From: Parasutterella muris
Lineage (GTDB): Bacteria > Pseudomonadota > Gammaproteobacteria > Burkholderiales > Burkholderiaceae_F
Length of the DNA stretch: 64,000 bases
Direction of reading: 5' to 3'
Assembly (NCBI RefSeq): GCF_943193095.1
Contig: NZ_CALPCV010000012.1
Location: 8,381-72,380, forward strand
Under the pieces are notes generated by a model that was not told where the DNA came from, made no database searches, and saw only the letters and a list, made by a program, of their open reading frames with translations. A program made the translations under genes and the position numbers. This document shows, in pieces, positions 49,901 through 58,122 of the stretch; position 1 is the first letter of the stretch, and every line of letters starts with the position of its first letter.

Positions 49901-51106
49901 ATGGAAAATAATCTGGAAAACGACCTTACCGAAGCAACAGGAACCGCAGGGACGGAAACTATGTTTGCGGAACCAGCTGAAGCTGCTCCCGGCACTCCTG
50001 TACTCTTCATTAACGGAAGCAAAGAGAATATCTTTAAACCTATTCAGAACGTAAGCGGTGTTGTCCAGAAGAAGCAGCCGCTTCCGATTCTCTCCAATAT
50101 CTTGCTGGCTCAGGAAAATGAGAATGTCACATTTACAGCAACAGATCTGGACATTCAAATCAGAACAAGCTCTGCAATCGGTACGCCTAACTGCAGAGTT
50201 TCAACGACAATATCATCCAGAAAACTGAATGATATTCTTGCTTCTCTGGTTGATAACAGTGAGGTTTCTTTTACAAAGAAAGGAGAGCACGTACTTCTGA
50301 CTTCAGGAAGGAGCCGCTTTGAACTGCAGACTCTTCCGGCAGAAGATTTTCCGTCAATGAAGGAAGTGAAGCTGGAAAAGGCGTTTTCTATGCCTTGTTC
50401 CCGCTTTAAATATCTCCTAAGCATGGTCTCCTTTGCATGTGCCGTCAACAACGTTCGTTATTTCCTTAACGGGGTTTATATTTGCTCCGAAGGTACATCC
50501 GTACGGGCTGTTGCAACAGACGGACATCGTCTCGCTCTTTGTGATGTCGATGCTGATCAGGCTTCCGAGAAGAAACTTGACTCAATTATTCCGAGAAAGA
50601 CTGTTAAGGAACTAACTCGTTTAGTTCCCGATTCCGAAGACGAAATCACTGTCTACATGGCGGAAAAACAAATCAAATTTACATTTGCCGGTGTTGAAAT
50701 TCTTTCCAAACTTGTTGAAGGAAGGTATCCGGATTACCAAAAGGTCATTCCGGTCGACAACGATAAAGAATTCAAAGTATCCAGACAGGAACTTCTTTCT
50801 TCTCTTCAGAGAGTATCCATTCTCACCGCAGATAAACTCAAAGGCGTCCGTTGGAATCTTTCGTCCGGCGTTATCAATGTCGCTGCGACAAATGCCGATA
50901 TGGAAGAAGCGGAAGACGAGCTTGAAGTCGAATATCAGGGCGACAGCATTGAAATCGGTTTCAATGTGACCTATCTGATCGAAGTGCTGAATGCTCTGAA
51001 AAACGAAACAGTCAGAGTATCTCTCGGTGGTCCGCTTAGCTCTGCATTGATCCGCATGCCCGACAGCGAAAAATTCAAATTTGTCGTCATGCCAATGAAG
51101 ATTTAA
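49901..51106 (+). CDS. dnaN: DNA polymerase III sliding clamp (beta) with N-terminal extension
   Basis: A 401-residue processivity clamp. The start ATG 49901 has GGGAG five bases upstream. The normal fold begins only at about residue 34 (PVLFINGSKENIFKPIQNVS), so about 33 acidic, Thr/Ala/Glu-rich residues precede it (MENNLENDLTEATG and so on); most clamps are about 366-370 residues. An internal ATG (residue 21) would still leave an extension. The rest is canonical: L-P-I-L-S-N-I-L, A-T-D-G-H-R-L-A, E-G-R-Y-P-D-Y and the terminal V-V-M-P-M-K-I. Confidence 0.95.
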   Translation: MENNLENDLTEATGTAGTETMFAEPAEAAPGTPVLFINGSKENIFKPIQNVSGVVQKKQPLPILSNILLAQENENVTFTATDLDIQIRTSSAIGTPNCRVSTTISSRKLNDILASLVDNSEVSFTKKGEHVLLTSGRSRFELQTLPAEDFPSMKEVKLEKAFSMPCSRFKYLLSMVSFACAVNNVRYFLNGVYICSEGTSVRAVATDGHRLALCDVDADQASEKKLDSIIPRKTVKELTRLVPDSEDEITVYMAEKQIKFTFAGVEILSKLVEGRYPDYQKVIPVDNDKEFKVSRQELLSSLQRVSILTADKLKGVRWNLSSGVINVAATNADMEEAEDELEVEYQGDSIEIGFNVTYLIEVLNALKNETVRVSLGGPLSSALIRMPDSEKFKFVVMPMKI

Positions 51107-51139
51107 CGGGCTGATAGCTCCAATTTGGAATACAAAAGA

Positions 51140-53653
51140 ATGAGTGAAACACAAGATGTCAAGCTGTCAGCTGAAGACAGCTATGGTGAAGACGCTATTC
51201 AAGTCCTCGAAGGACTGGAAGCTGTAAGAAAAAGACCCGGTATGTATATTGGAGACACCTCTGACGGTACCGGTCTCCACCATTTAGTTTTTGAGGTCGT
51301 TGATAACTCTATTGACGAAGCTCTTGCCGGCTACGCGGATCACATTAATGTCACGATCAACCGCGATAACTCTATCTCCGTTGTTGACAACGGTCGCGGA
51401 ATTCCTACTGACATAAAGATGAACGATAAGCATGAGCCTAAGAGAAGCGCTGCAGAGATCGCACTGACCGAGCTCCATGCCGGCGGAAAATTCAACCAGA
51501 ACAGCTACAAAGTTTCAGGCGGCCTCCATGGCGTAGGTGTTTCCTGCGTCAACGCTTTGTCCTCCTGGTTAAAACTTATCGTCAGACGCGACGGAGTAGA
51601 ACACTACCTTAACTTTGAAAAAGGCGTCCTGATTGACCGCTTAATCGACAAAGTTAATACGCCGAACGGCGTTGTTGAAGTCTCCCCGATGCACGTATCC
51701 GGTCAGACTGATAGAAGAGGCACGGAAGTTCAGTTCCTTCCGGACGCCGAGATTTTCGGAAATGTAGACTTCCATTATGAAGTTCTTTCCTCAAGATTGA
51801 GAGAACTCTCCTTCTTGAATAACGGCGTGAAGATTCACCTTGCCGACCTTAGAAAAGGGAAAGACGAAGTATTCCAGTTTGTCGGAGGCGTGAGCGGCTT
51901 CGTAGCCTACATTAACCGCGACAAGACAAAAATCCATGACAACTGTTTTTATACCAACAAAACAGTTCAGGTATCTCCAACTGAAAACATAGCTGTCGAA
52001 GTCGCTATGCAATGGACCGACGGATACAGCGAGAATTTCAGTGCCTACACCAACAATATTCCTCAAAAAGACGGCGGTACTCATGTCAACGGTCTGCGCA
52101 ATGCTATGACCGCTGTACTGAAGCGGTATATTGAAGAAAACGAGTTAGCCAAGAAAGACAAAATTGATTTGGTTGGTGAGGATATTCGAGAGGGCATGAC
52201 ATGCGTTCTTTCGCTGAAGATGCCTGAACCTAAATTCAGTTCTCAGACTAAGGACAAACTGGTTTCATCAGAAGCGAGAGGTGCTGTAGAGCAGGTTGTC
52301 AGAGACAGTCTCGATGCCTATCTGCAGGAAAATCCTAAAGACGCGAAGATCATCTGCACAAAGATTATTGACGCGGCCAGAGCTCGTGAAGCTGCAAGAA
52401 AGGCTAGAGAGACAACTCGGCGCAAAGGTTTGCTCGGTTCTGCAGGTCTTCCCGGAAAGTTAGCAGATTGCTCCAACAGAGATCGTTCCCTCTGTGAAGT
52501 GTTCCTGGTGGAGGGAGACTCCGCCGGCGGATCTGCTAAGAGCGGCAGAGATAGAAACTACCAAGCTATTCTTCCTTTACGAGGCAAGGTTCTAAACGTT
52601 GAAAAAGCCCGCATTGAAAAAATGCTCTCCAGTGAACAGATCGCAACTCTGATTGCAGCCTTAGGAACTGGAATTGGCGAAGAGTTCAATTTAGACAAAC
52701 TTCGTTATGACCGCGTGATCATCATGACTGATGCTGACGTGGACGGAGCTCACATTCGTACGCTTCTTCTGACTCTCTTTTATAGACAAATGCCTAAGCT
52801 TATTGAAGGCGGTCATGTTTACATTGCTCAGCCTCCGCTCTATAAGGTTGTCTATTCAGATAACAAAGAACGCTACATTAAAGACGAAAAAGAGCTTTAC
52901 AAGCTTCTTGTTGAACAGGGAACCAAAGACACAAGACTCTATGTTTCAAAAGAAGCTTTTGAAAAGGACGAGGCGGTATCTGGAGAGCAGCTTCAAAGTT
53001 ACCTCATGTCATACAACGATGCCCATAACGTCATCAATAGGTTCTCTCGTTTTGTGGACTCAAGCGTTTTAACTGCCATCGCTGCAGGCGCTGAGATAAG
53101 TCTGTCTGATGAGGAGGACGCACGCAAGTCTGTTGAATCGATTATTGAGAAGCTCACCGATCCGGATGTGGTTGTTGAACATCAGATAGTAGAGAATGTT
53201 CCGACAATTATCGTGAAGCGAACGAAGTACGGTAATGTAATTGAGACAAAGATTACTCCATCTTTCGTTGAAACACCGGACTACTTAACACTTCAAAGTA
53301 CGTCAACAATATTCAAGAACCTTCTTCATCCGGGTGCCTGTCTTCTTAATCAGAAGAGAGGAAAAGAGACGATACAGCCGATCTCTAATTTTAGTGAGGT
53401 CATCGAATTTGTTCTAAAAGCCGGCAAGGCGACTGTTAAGAAAATGCAGCGCTACAAAGGGCTTGGAGAAATGAAAGACGTAGAGCTTGAAGAAACCACC
53501 ATGGATCCTGCAAAACGTCGTCTTCTGAAGGTTGGTGTTGAAGATGCGGTCGCTGCAGATATGGTCTTTACAAAGCTCATGGGAGACGAGGTTGAGCCAA
53601 GACGGCAGTTCATTAAGGACAATGCACTTCTTGCAAGCAACATTGACACCTAG
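51140..53653 (+). CDS. gyrB: DNA gyrase subunit B
   Basis: An 837-residue type II topoisomerase ATPase subunit. Residues include the GHKL ATP site (V-D-N-S-I-D-E-A; D-N-G-R-G-I-P; H-A-G-G-K-F; S-G-G-L-H-G-V-G), the TOPRIM E-G-D-S-A-G-G and D-A-D-V-D-G-A-H, and the proteobacterial insert in the C-terminal half. ATG 51140 is preferred to a TTG five codons earlier. Ends with the canonical R-R-x-F-I-x-x-N-A. A strong terminator follows. Confidence 0.98.
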   Translation: MSETQDVKLSAEDSYGEDAIQVLEGLEAVRKRPGMYIGDTSDGTGLHHLVFEVVDNSIDEALAGYADHINVTINRDNSISVVDNGRGIPTDIKMNDKHEPKRSAAEIALTELHAGGKFNQNSYKVSGGLHGVGVSCVNALSSWLKLIVRRDGVEHYLNFEKGVLIDRLIDKVNTPNGVVEVSPMHVSGQTDRRGTEVQFLPDAEIFGNVDFHYEVLSSRLRELSFLNNGVKIHLADLRKGKDEVFQFVGGVSGFVAYINRDKTKIHDNCFYTNKTVQVSPTENIAVEVAMQWTDGYSENFSAYTNNIPQKDGGTHVNGLRNAMTAVLKRYIEENELAKKDKIDLVGEDIREGMTCVLSLKMPEPKFSSQTKDKLVSSEARGAVEQVVRDSLDAYLQENPKDAKIICTKIIDAARAREAARKARETTRRKGLLGSAGLPGKLADCSNRDRSLCEVFLVEGDSAGGSAKSGRDRNYQAILPLRGKVLNVEKARIEKMLSSEQIATLIAALGTGIGEEFNLDKLRYDRVIIMTDADVDGAHIRTLLLTLFYRQMPKLIEGGHVYIAQPPLYKVVYSDNKERYIKDEKELYKLLVEQGTKDTRLYVSKEAFEKDEAVSGEQLQSYLMSYNDAHNVINRFSRFVDSSVLTAIAAGAEISLSDEEDARKSVESIIEKLTDPDVVVEHQIVENVPTIIVKRTKYGNVIETKITPSFVETPDYLTLQSTSTIFKNLLHPGACLLNQKRGKETIQPISNFSEVIEFVLKAGKATVKKMQRYKGLGEMKDVELEETTMDPAKRRLLKVGVEDAVAADMVFTKLMGDEVEPRRQFIKDNALLASNIDT

Positions 53654-53668
53654 ACTTTCTTAACTCAG

Positions 53669-53700
53669 AAAAGGACGGCTTTTTGGCCGTCCTTTTCTTT
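53669..53700 (+). terminator. terminator of gyrB
   Basis: AAAAGGACGGC-TTTTTG-GCCGTCCTTTT, an 11-bp stem, then CTTTT, 15 bases after the gyrB stop. Confidence 0.93.
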
Positions 53701-54396
53701 TAATCAGTGTCAACAGTTATAAATTAATTAGAGCTTGGTGCAGAAGGTTAAGTTTTTTCCTTACTTTTACCTTACCGGCACCAGCTGAAATGTAGACAAA
53801 AAGAGATATTTTGATCACTTTCTAATGTGTACAACTATGTTTATAAATGTTGAATAAACTGTGCAGTTATGCTTTGTGCCCAAATTATCAATATCTTCTC
53901 AACACTAATAAACGACAAATCACAGAGAAATCAACAATCTTTAAACATTATAACTTATTGTTTATATAGATAATAATATAGTTATCAACAAATTTTAAAT
54001 CACTTCTAATATTAATACTCTTAATTAATTTTTATAAATTAATTAGTTATAGATACGTTAATAACTAGAAATAACTTTTCCTTTTTTAAAAAAAATCACT
54101 ACCAAAGAACAAACCTATTTATCAACAGAACTAATACTACTTATTGTATTAATTACTATAAGGAGTATTAATTAATGCTTCTGTAAAAAATGTTAATAAC
54201 TATATTATTCTTTTTATTATCAATAAGTTAGTTTACTAATAAGTTGTTTAAAACTTTAGTAATTCTATGTTAGTATCAGTGGAAAATTTGGATTAAATTG
54301 AACTTATATCCAGTTGTTCACAAGATATTAGTTAATTGTTAACATTTTCTAGTGAATAACTGTCTTATTTCTGGGATTATCAGCTGAGTTTTGATT
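53701..54396. other. candidate replication origin (oriC), AT-rich tract
   Basis: The only gap over 500 bases. A hand count of 53941-54300 gives about 18% G+C. DnaA-box-like sites: TTATCAACA at 53982-53990 and at 54119-54127, TTGTTCACA at 54314-54322, and TTGTACACA on the minus strand (53826-53834). Direct repeats: TTATAAATTAATTAG (53717-53731 and 54032-54046) and GTTAATAACTA (54057-54067 and 54192-54202). No ORF is credible. It lies beside dnaA-dnaN-gyrB, close to parS, at the point where gene direction changes. No exact TTATCCACA was seen. Confidence 0.7.
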
Positions 54397-55098
54397 ATGA
54401 GTAAAAAATTACTATTAGTATCTGCAGCCTTTAGCGTCGCTGTATTGACAGGTTGTGCGCCTGTTCTCATTGGATCAGCTGCTATGACCGGTGCATCCGT
54501 AGCGGCAGACAGAAGAAGTGCCGGGGCGGTTGCAAATGATGGGCTTATTGAGACGAAATCAGCGCTTCATCTTTCACAAACGAATTTTTCCTCAAGTCAT
54601 ATCACTACGACCTCTTACGAAGGAAACGTATTATTGAGCGGGGAAGTCGGCACGGAAGATGATAAAGAGAAGGCGGCTCAGATTGTTAAATCTATCAATG
54701 AAGTAAATACGGTTTACAACGAATTGGCTGTTATGCCCAATTCTTCCTTCACGAGCAGAATGAGTGACTCAATCACCGCAAGTAAAATTCGTGCGGCGTT
54801 GTTGGACAATAAACAGGTGACTCTGACTTCTCTGAAGGTTGTAGTTGAACGGGGAGTTGCTTACCTGATTGGTGCGGTAACGCAGCAGGAAGCGGAAATT
54901 ATCGGGAAGATTGCTTCTAAAGTCCAAGGTGTGACACGTGTTGTCTGTCTCTTTACAATTCTTACTCCGGAAGAGCTTGAAAAAAGAAAGCTGATTACTA
55001 ATGACGGCTCATCCACCGTTGAGAGCGGAAGTGGATTGGAAAGCGATAGTAGTTCATCATATTCCACTGGTGCACAATCGACTCCTATCAATATGTAA
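54397..55098 (+). CDS. BON-domain outer-membrane lipoprotein (DolP/OsmY-like)
   Basis: A 233-residue lipoprotein with lipobox L-T-G-C (about residue 20). Two BON domains follow (roughly 48-112 and 122-190), as in DolP/YraP, which binds anionic phospholipid and guards outer-membrane integrity. The tail is Ser-rich (about 40 residues). M3 of the longer frame (ATG 54397) is the better start, since the frame otherwise opens with TTG. Its promoter must lie in the AT-rich tract. The next gene's Fur-like box starts just 4 bases after its stop. Confidence 0.88.
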   Translation: MSKKLLLVSAAFSVAVLTGCAPVLIGSAAMTGASVAADRRSAGAVANDGLIETKSALHLSQTNFSSSHITTTSYEGNVLLSGEVGTEDDKEKAAQIVKSINEVNTVYNELAVMPNSSFTSRMSDSITASKIRAALLDNKQVTLTSLKVVVERGVAYLIGAVTQQEAEIIGKIASKVQGVTRVVCLFTILTPEELEKRKLITNDGSSTVESGSGLESDSSSSYSTGAQSTPINM

Positions 55099-55101
55099 TT
55101 T

Positions 55102-55120
55102 ATAATTGATAATCATTATC
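55102..55120. promoter_or_regulatory. Fur-like box
   Basis: The core GATAAT-C-ATTATC (55108-55120) is a perfect 6-1-6 palindrome, the inner part of the Fur consensus GATAATGATAATCATTATC. Aligned over 19 bases, 15 match by eye. It overlaps the -35 element (55106-55111) of the promoter in front of the ABC importer. Confidence 0.75.
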
Positions 55121-55135
55121 GATTTTATTTATAAT
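55106..55135 (+). promoter_or_regulatory. promoter of the ABC importer operon
   Basis: TTGATA (55106-55111), 18-base spacer, TATAAT (55130-55135), 26 bases before the permease start. Its -35 lies in the Fur-like box, so repression by Fur would block it. Confidence 0.75.
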
Positions 55136-55161
55136 CTTCCAAGATTAGTCTTGGAGGCCGA

Positions 55162-55914
55162 TTGCGTAAACTTATAAATCTTATTGCCGTGCCTATGCTT
55201 ATTGTTATTGCATGGGCATTTTTATCTTCGTCGGGCATATTCAGCGAATTTCTTCTTCCGACACCGGCAAAAGTATTCAAGAGTTTTTTGGAACTCTGTG
55301 AAAGCGGTGAGCTTTCACGGCATATTCTGGCGAGTTCCGGAAGGGTTTTTGGCGGCTTTTTTATGGCAGTTATAGTCGCCCTGCCACTTGCTTATTTTTT
55401 TTACCACTCTCCGGAAGCTGAAGCCAGATCGAAGCTGACTCTTGAAGCATTAAGATTTATTCCACCTTTATCACTTATTCCGCTTCTTATTCTCTGGTTA
55501 GGAATCGGTGAACCGGCTAAGCTGGCGATTGTGTTTCTTGCAAGCTTTTTCCCTATTTACCTGAACGTTTTTTCAGGTTTTAAACAGATCAACAGTGCAT
55601 ATGATGAGCTCTCTCAAACGCTCCGACTGACGAAACTTGAAAAATTTAGACACATTGAATTTCCTGCTTCGCTTCCTAACATATTCACAGGTCTTCGTCT
55701 TGGTTTTGGATATTCCTGGCGTGCATTAGTTGGTGCTGAGCTTATCGCAGCAACTTCGGGGCTGGGATATTTGATTGGAGATGCTAGTGAAATGTCGAGA
55801 ACAGACAGAGTTTTTGTCGGAATCCTCTGTATTGCGGTGTTAGGCATTGCTGGCGATCAATTATTTCAATTTATCGGAAAGCGCTGTACACCCTGGGCGA
55901 GGAATAAATGGTAG
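55162..55914 (+). CDS. ABC transporter permease (NitT/TauT/SsuC type)
   Basis: A 250-residue inner-membrane permease with six helices. TTG 55162 is the start: GGAGG sits four bases upstream. The EAA-type coupling loop is Q-T-L-R-L-T-K-L-E-K-F-R-H-I-E-F-P-A-S-L-P-N-I-F-T-G-L-R-L-G. Such permeases import nitrate, taurine, sulfonates, thiamine precursors or other small anions, but here the Fur-like box suggests an iron- or metal-related substrate. Overlaps the ATPase gene by 7 bases. Confidence 0.9.
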   Translation: MRKLINLIAVPMLIVIAWAFLSSSGIFSEFLLPTPAKVFKSFLELCESGELSRHILASSGRVFGGFFMAVIVALPLAYFFYHSPEAEARSKLTLEALRFIPPLSLIPLLILWLGIGEPAKLAIVFLASFFPIYLNVFSGFKQINSAYDELSQTLRLTKLEKFRHIEFPASLPNIFTGLRLGFGYSWRALVGAELIAATSGLGYLIGDASEMSRTDRVFVGILCIAVLGIAGDQLFQFIGKRCTPWARNKW

Positions 55915-56642
55915 CCGGAGTTTCCTTAGTTGATGTCTCGAAGACTTTTTTGGACGGTAAAAGAGCTGTTAGCCCTCTAAAGGATCTTTCTTTAACAGTT
56001 CAGCCGGGAAAGTTAACAACCGTACTTGGAAAAAGCGGCTGCGGAAAAACCACACTGCTGAAAGTTATTTGCGGATTAGAAAAAATTGACTCAGGAAAGA
56101 TCCAATTCTTCAGAGATGACGGATCCGCTTTCGAAGATCCTAAAATTTCTTTAGTTTTTCAGGATCCGAGATTACTTCCTTGGAAGTCAGTCCGTGAAAA
56201 CTTAGAGCTTGCCATTAGAACTCTGCCTGCAGCCGAACAGGAGAAAAGAGTAAATGAAGTGCTGGAATTGGTTCAGCTTTCCGGAACGGCAGATTTATAC
56301 CCGGCTCAGCTTTCCGGAGGTATGGCTCAGCGTATCGGCTTAGCTCGTGGGATTATTTCAAGACCTGATCTTTTGCTTTTGGATGAACCTTTTGGAGCTC
56401 TTGACTTTATGACAAGGAGCAAGCTCCAGATGGATTTTTCAAAAATCCAAACAGAACTGGAAACAACAATGCTCTTAATCACGCATGACATTAATGAAGC
56501 CGTTCTTTTAAGCGATGATATTGCATTCATGCGTGACGGTAAAATAGCCGAATCCCTGGATATCAATTTACCTAAACCAAGAAGATACGGAGATACTAAT
56601 TTATCTCAATATCAGAAACAGCTTTTTAATTTCTTTATATAA
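55908..56642 (+). CDS. ABC transporter ATPase (NitT/TauT/SsuB type)
   Basis: A 244-residue ATPase with Walker A L-G-K-S-G-C-G-K-T-T-L-L near residue 38, Q-loop F-Q-D-P-R-L-L-P-W (typical of the TauB/SsuB/NrtD group), signature L-S-G-G-M-A-Q-R-I-G-L-A-R, Walker B L-L-L-D-E-P-F-G-A-L-D. Its start overlaps the permease stop. The family resemblance is to nitrate/taurine/sulfonate importers; the actual substrate is not shown by the motifs. Confidence 0.93.
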   Translation: MVAGVSLVDVSKTFLDGKRAVSPLKDLSLTVQPGKLTTVLGKSGCGKTTLLKVICGLEKIDSGKIQFFRDDGSAFEDPKISLVFQDPRLLPWKSVRENLELAIRTLPAAEQEKRVNEVLELVQLSGTADLYPAQLSGGMAQRIGLARGIISRPDLLLLDEPFGALDFMTRSKLQMDFSKIQTELETTMLLITHDINEAVLLSDDIAFMRDGKIAESLDINLPKPRRYGDTNLSQYQKQLFNFFI

Positions 56643-56662
56643 ACAACGGAGTAAATATTCAA

Positions 56663-57598
56663 ATGAAACTTAAGTTAGTCGCGATTTTGGCAGGGATGTC
56701 CTTGATGACATCGGTTTTCGCCGCACCCAAAGAGATCAACATCGCCTATGTTAAAGCACCTTTTAATCTTCAAAATATGGTTATGAAACATAACCAAATG
56801 TTGGAGAAGGAGTTTGCAAAAGACGGTATCCAGATCAAATGGCATGACATTACATCCGGTGCCAAACAGACACAGGCCATGGCTGCCGGCTCACTCGACG
56901 CCAGCGCGACAATGAACACGGCATCTTTACTGATGGCAAACGCAGCAGGAAATCCTGTGAAGATTGCAACCGGTGTTGCCCATCCGACCAGTCTCTTCGC
57001 TGTTGTCGGTAAACCCGGTCCTCAGATGAAAATCGAAGACCTGAAAGGTAAAACAGTTGTCGGACCTAAGGGTACAGTTCTTCATCAGACATTAGTAGCA
57101 GCTTTGGATAGCAAAGGAATGAGCCAGAAAGATGTGAATTTCATCAATATGGATATTCCTAAAGGCATGACTGCAATGATGGCCGGTAAGGTTGATGCAG
57201 CTCTTGTTGCCGCCAGCGGAATTATTAAGGCTAATGAGGGTGGTGCTAAAACAATTACGACTGCTGAAGGTCTTGTCCAGCCGAATTTAGTTTTCACTGT
57301 CAGCGGCAAGTTTGCACAGGAGAATCCCGAAATCGTTCAGCGTTTAGTTAAGGTTAATCGCGAAGCGCTCAAATGGATCAATGAGAACAAGAAAGAGGCA
57401 CTTGAGATTGGTGCCAAGGAACACGGTATTACGCTCTCTGATGCAGAGAAACTCGCTGAAGGAAGCCATTACTATGACGTGCTGACTCAGAAAGATATCG
57501 ACGAATTGGATAAAGATCAGAAGTTCCTGAAGGCGAACGGAATGATTGAGAAAGAAGTCAATGTTAAAGATCTCATTCTTCCTTCGGCTGTTAAATAA
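56663..57598 (+). CDS. periplasmic substrate-binding protein (NMT1/SsuA-like)
   Basis: A 311-residue exported receptor; signal peptide MKLKLVAILAGMSLMTSVFA cut at A-F-A-A. The mature protein has a type-II fold with A-A-G-S-L-D-A-S near residue 75, and L-K-G-K-T-V-V-G-P-K-G-T and M-M-A-G-K-V-D-A-A-L-V further on, as in SsuA/TauA/THI5-like receptors. The residues that define the ligand are not recognisable by eye. Its stop overlaps the next ATG (TAATG), coupling it to the FmdE-like gene. Confidence 0.9.
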   Translation: MKLKLVAILAGMSLMTSVFAAPKEINIAYVKAPFNLQNMVMKHNQMLEKEFAKDGIQIKWHDITSGAKQTQAMAAGSLDASATMNTASLLMANAAGNPVKIATGVAHPTSLFAVVGKPGPQMKIEDLKGKTVVGPKGTVLHQTLVAALDSKGMSQKDVNFINMDIPKGMTAMMAGKVDAALVAASGIIKANEGGAKTITTAEGLVQPNLVFTVSGKFAQENPEIVQRLVKVNREALKWINENKKEALEIGAKEHGITLSDAEKLAEGSHYYDVLTQKDIDELDKDQKFLKANGMIEKEVNVKDLILPSAVK

Positions 57599-58122
57599 TG
57601 ATTAAAGATACGATTTCCGTGTATGACGATGCGGTTCTCCTGGAGATTCCGTTCAGTGCCTGTGTCCTCTATCACGGTCGGGACAGCATTGGAGGTTTGT
57701 CCTTAGGTTTTCGAATGCTTCAATGGGCTCTAAAAGAGCTTTGCGGAGAAAGAATTCCTGAGAGAAAAGAAATCTCCTTTAAGACTGCGTTTCCAGGTCC
57801 TGGGCTAAGAGACGCTGTAGAAATGGTCACAAGAGCCGTCACAAGAAAAACTTATGACGTGCTCGATACCTTTCCCACAGAAGCACCTGAAGGTGTTTAC
57901 GGCCGTATGTATTTCGAAGTTTCTGTCGGAGAAAAGCAAATTTGCTTTTATTTAAAGCCGGGTGTTATTCCTGAAAAATTTGTTTTGACAGGCAGAGAAA
58001 TTAAGAAGGGCTCTCCTTCAGAGATCCAGAAACAAGAATGGAGACAGCTGAAGGACGCCCTTTCTGATGCGGTTTGGTCCATTGACGATATGTCAAGTGT
58101 TTTTGTTATCGTCAAAAAGTAG
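57598..58122 (+). CDS. FmdE-like domain protein coupled to the ABC importer
   Basis: A 174-residue soluble protein. Part of it recalls FmdE/formylmethanofuran dehydrogenase subunit E: Y-H-G-R-D-S-I-G-G-L-S-L-G-F-R where FmdE has H-G-H-x-C-P-G-x-x-x-G-Y-R, and R-D-A-V-E-M-V-T-R-A-V-T-R-K where FmdE has C-x-x-D-A-I-Q-x-x-T-G-C-T-x-G-K. The FmdE cysteines are replaced, so a metal site of the known kind is not retained. No signal peptide. It is the fourth gene of the Fur-boxed operon. It overlaps the end of convergent lipA by 30 bases. Family call is tentative. Confidence 0.45.
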   Translation: MIKDTISVYDDAVLLEIPFSACVLYHGRDSIGGLSLGFRMLQWALKELCGERIPERKEISFKTAFPGPGLRDAVEMVTRAVTRKTYDVLDTFPTEAPEGVYGRMYFEVSVGEKQICFYLKPGVIPEKFVLTGREIKKGSPSEIQKQEWRQLKDALSDAVWSIDDMSSVFVIVKK

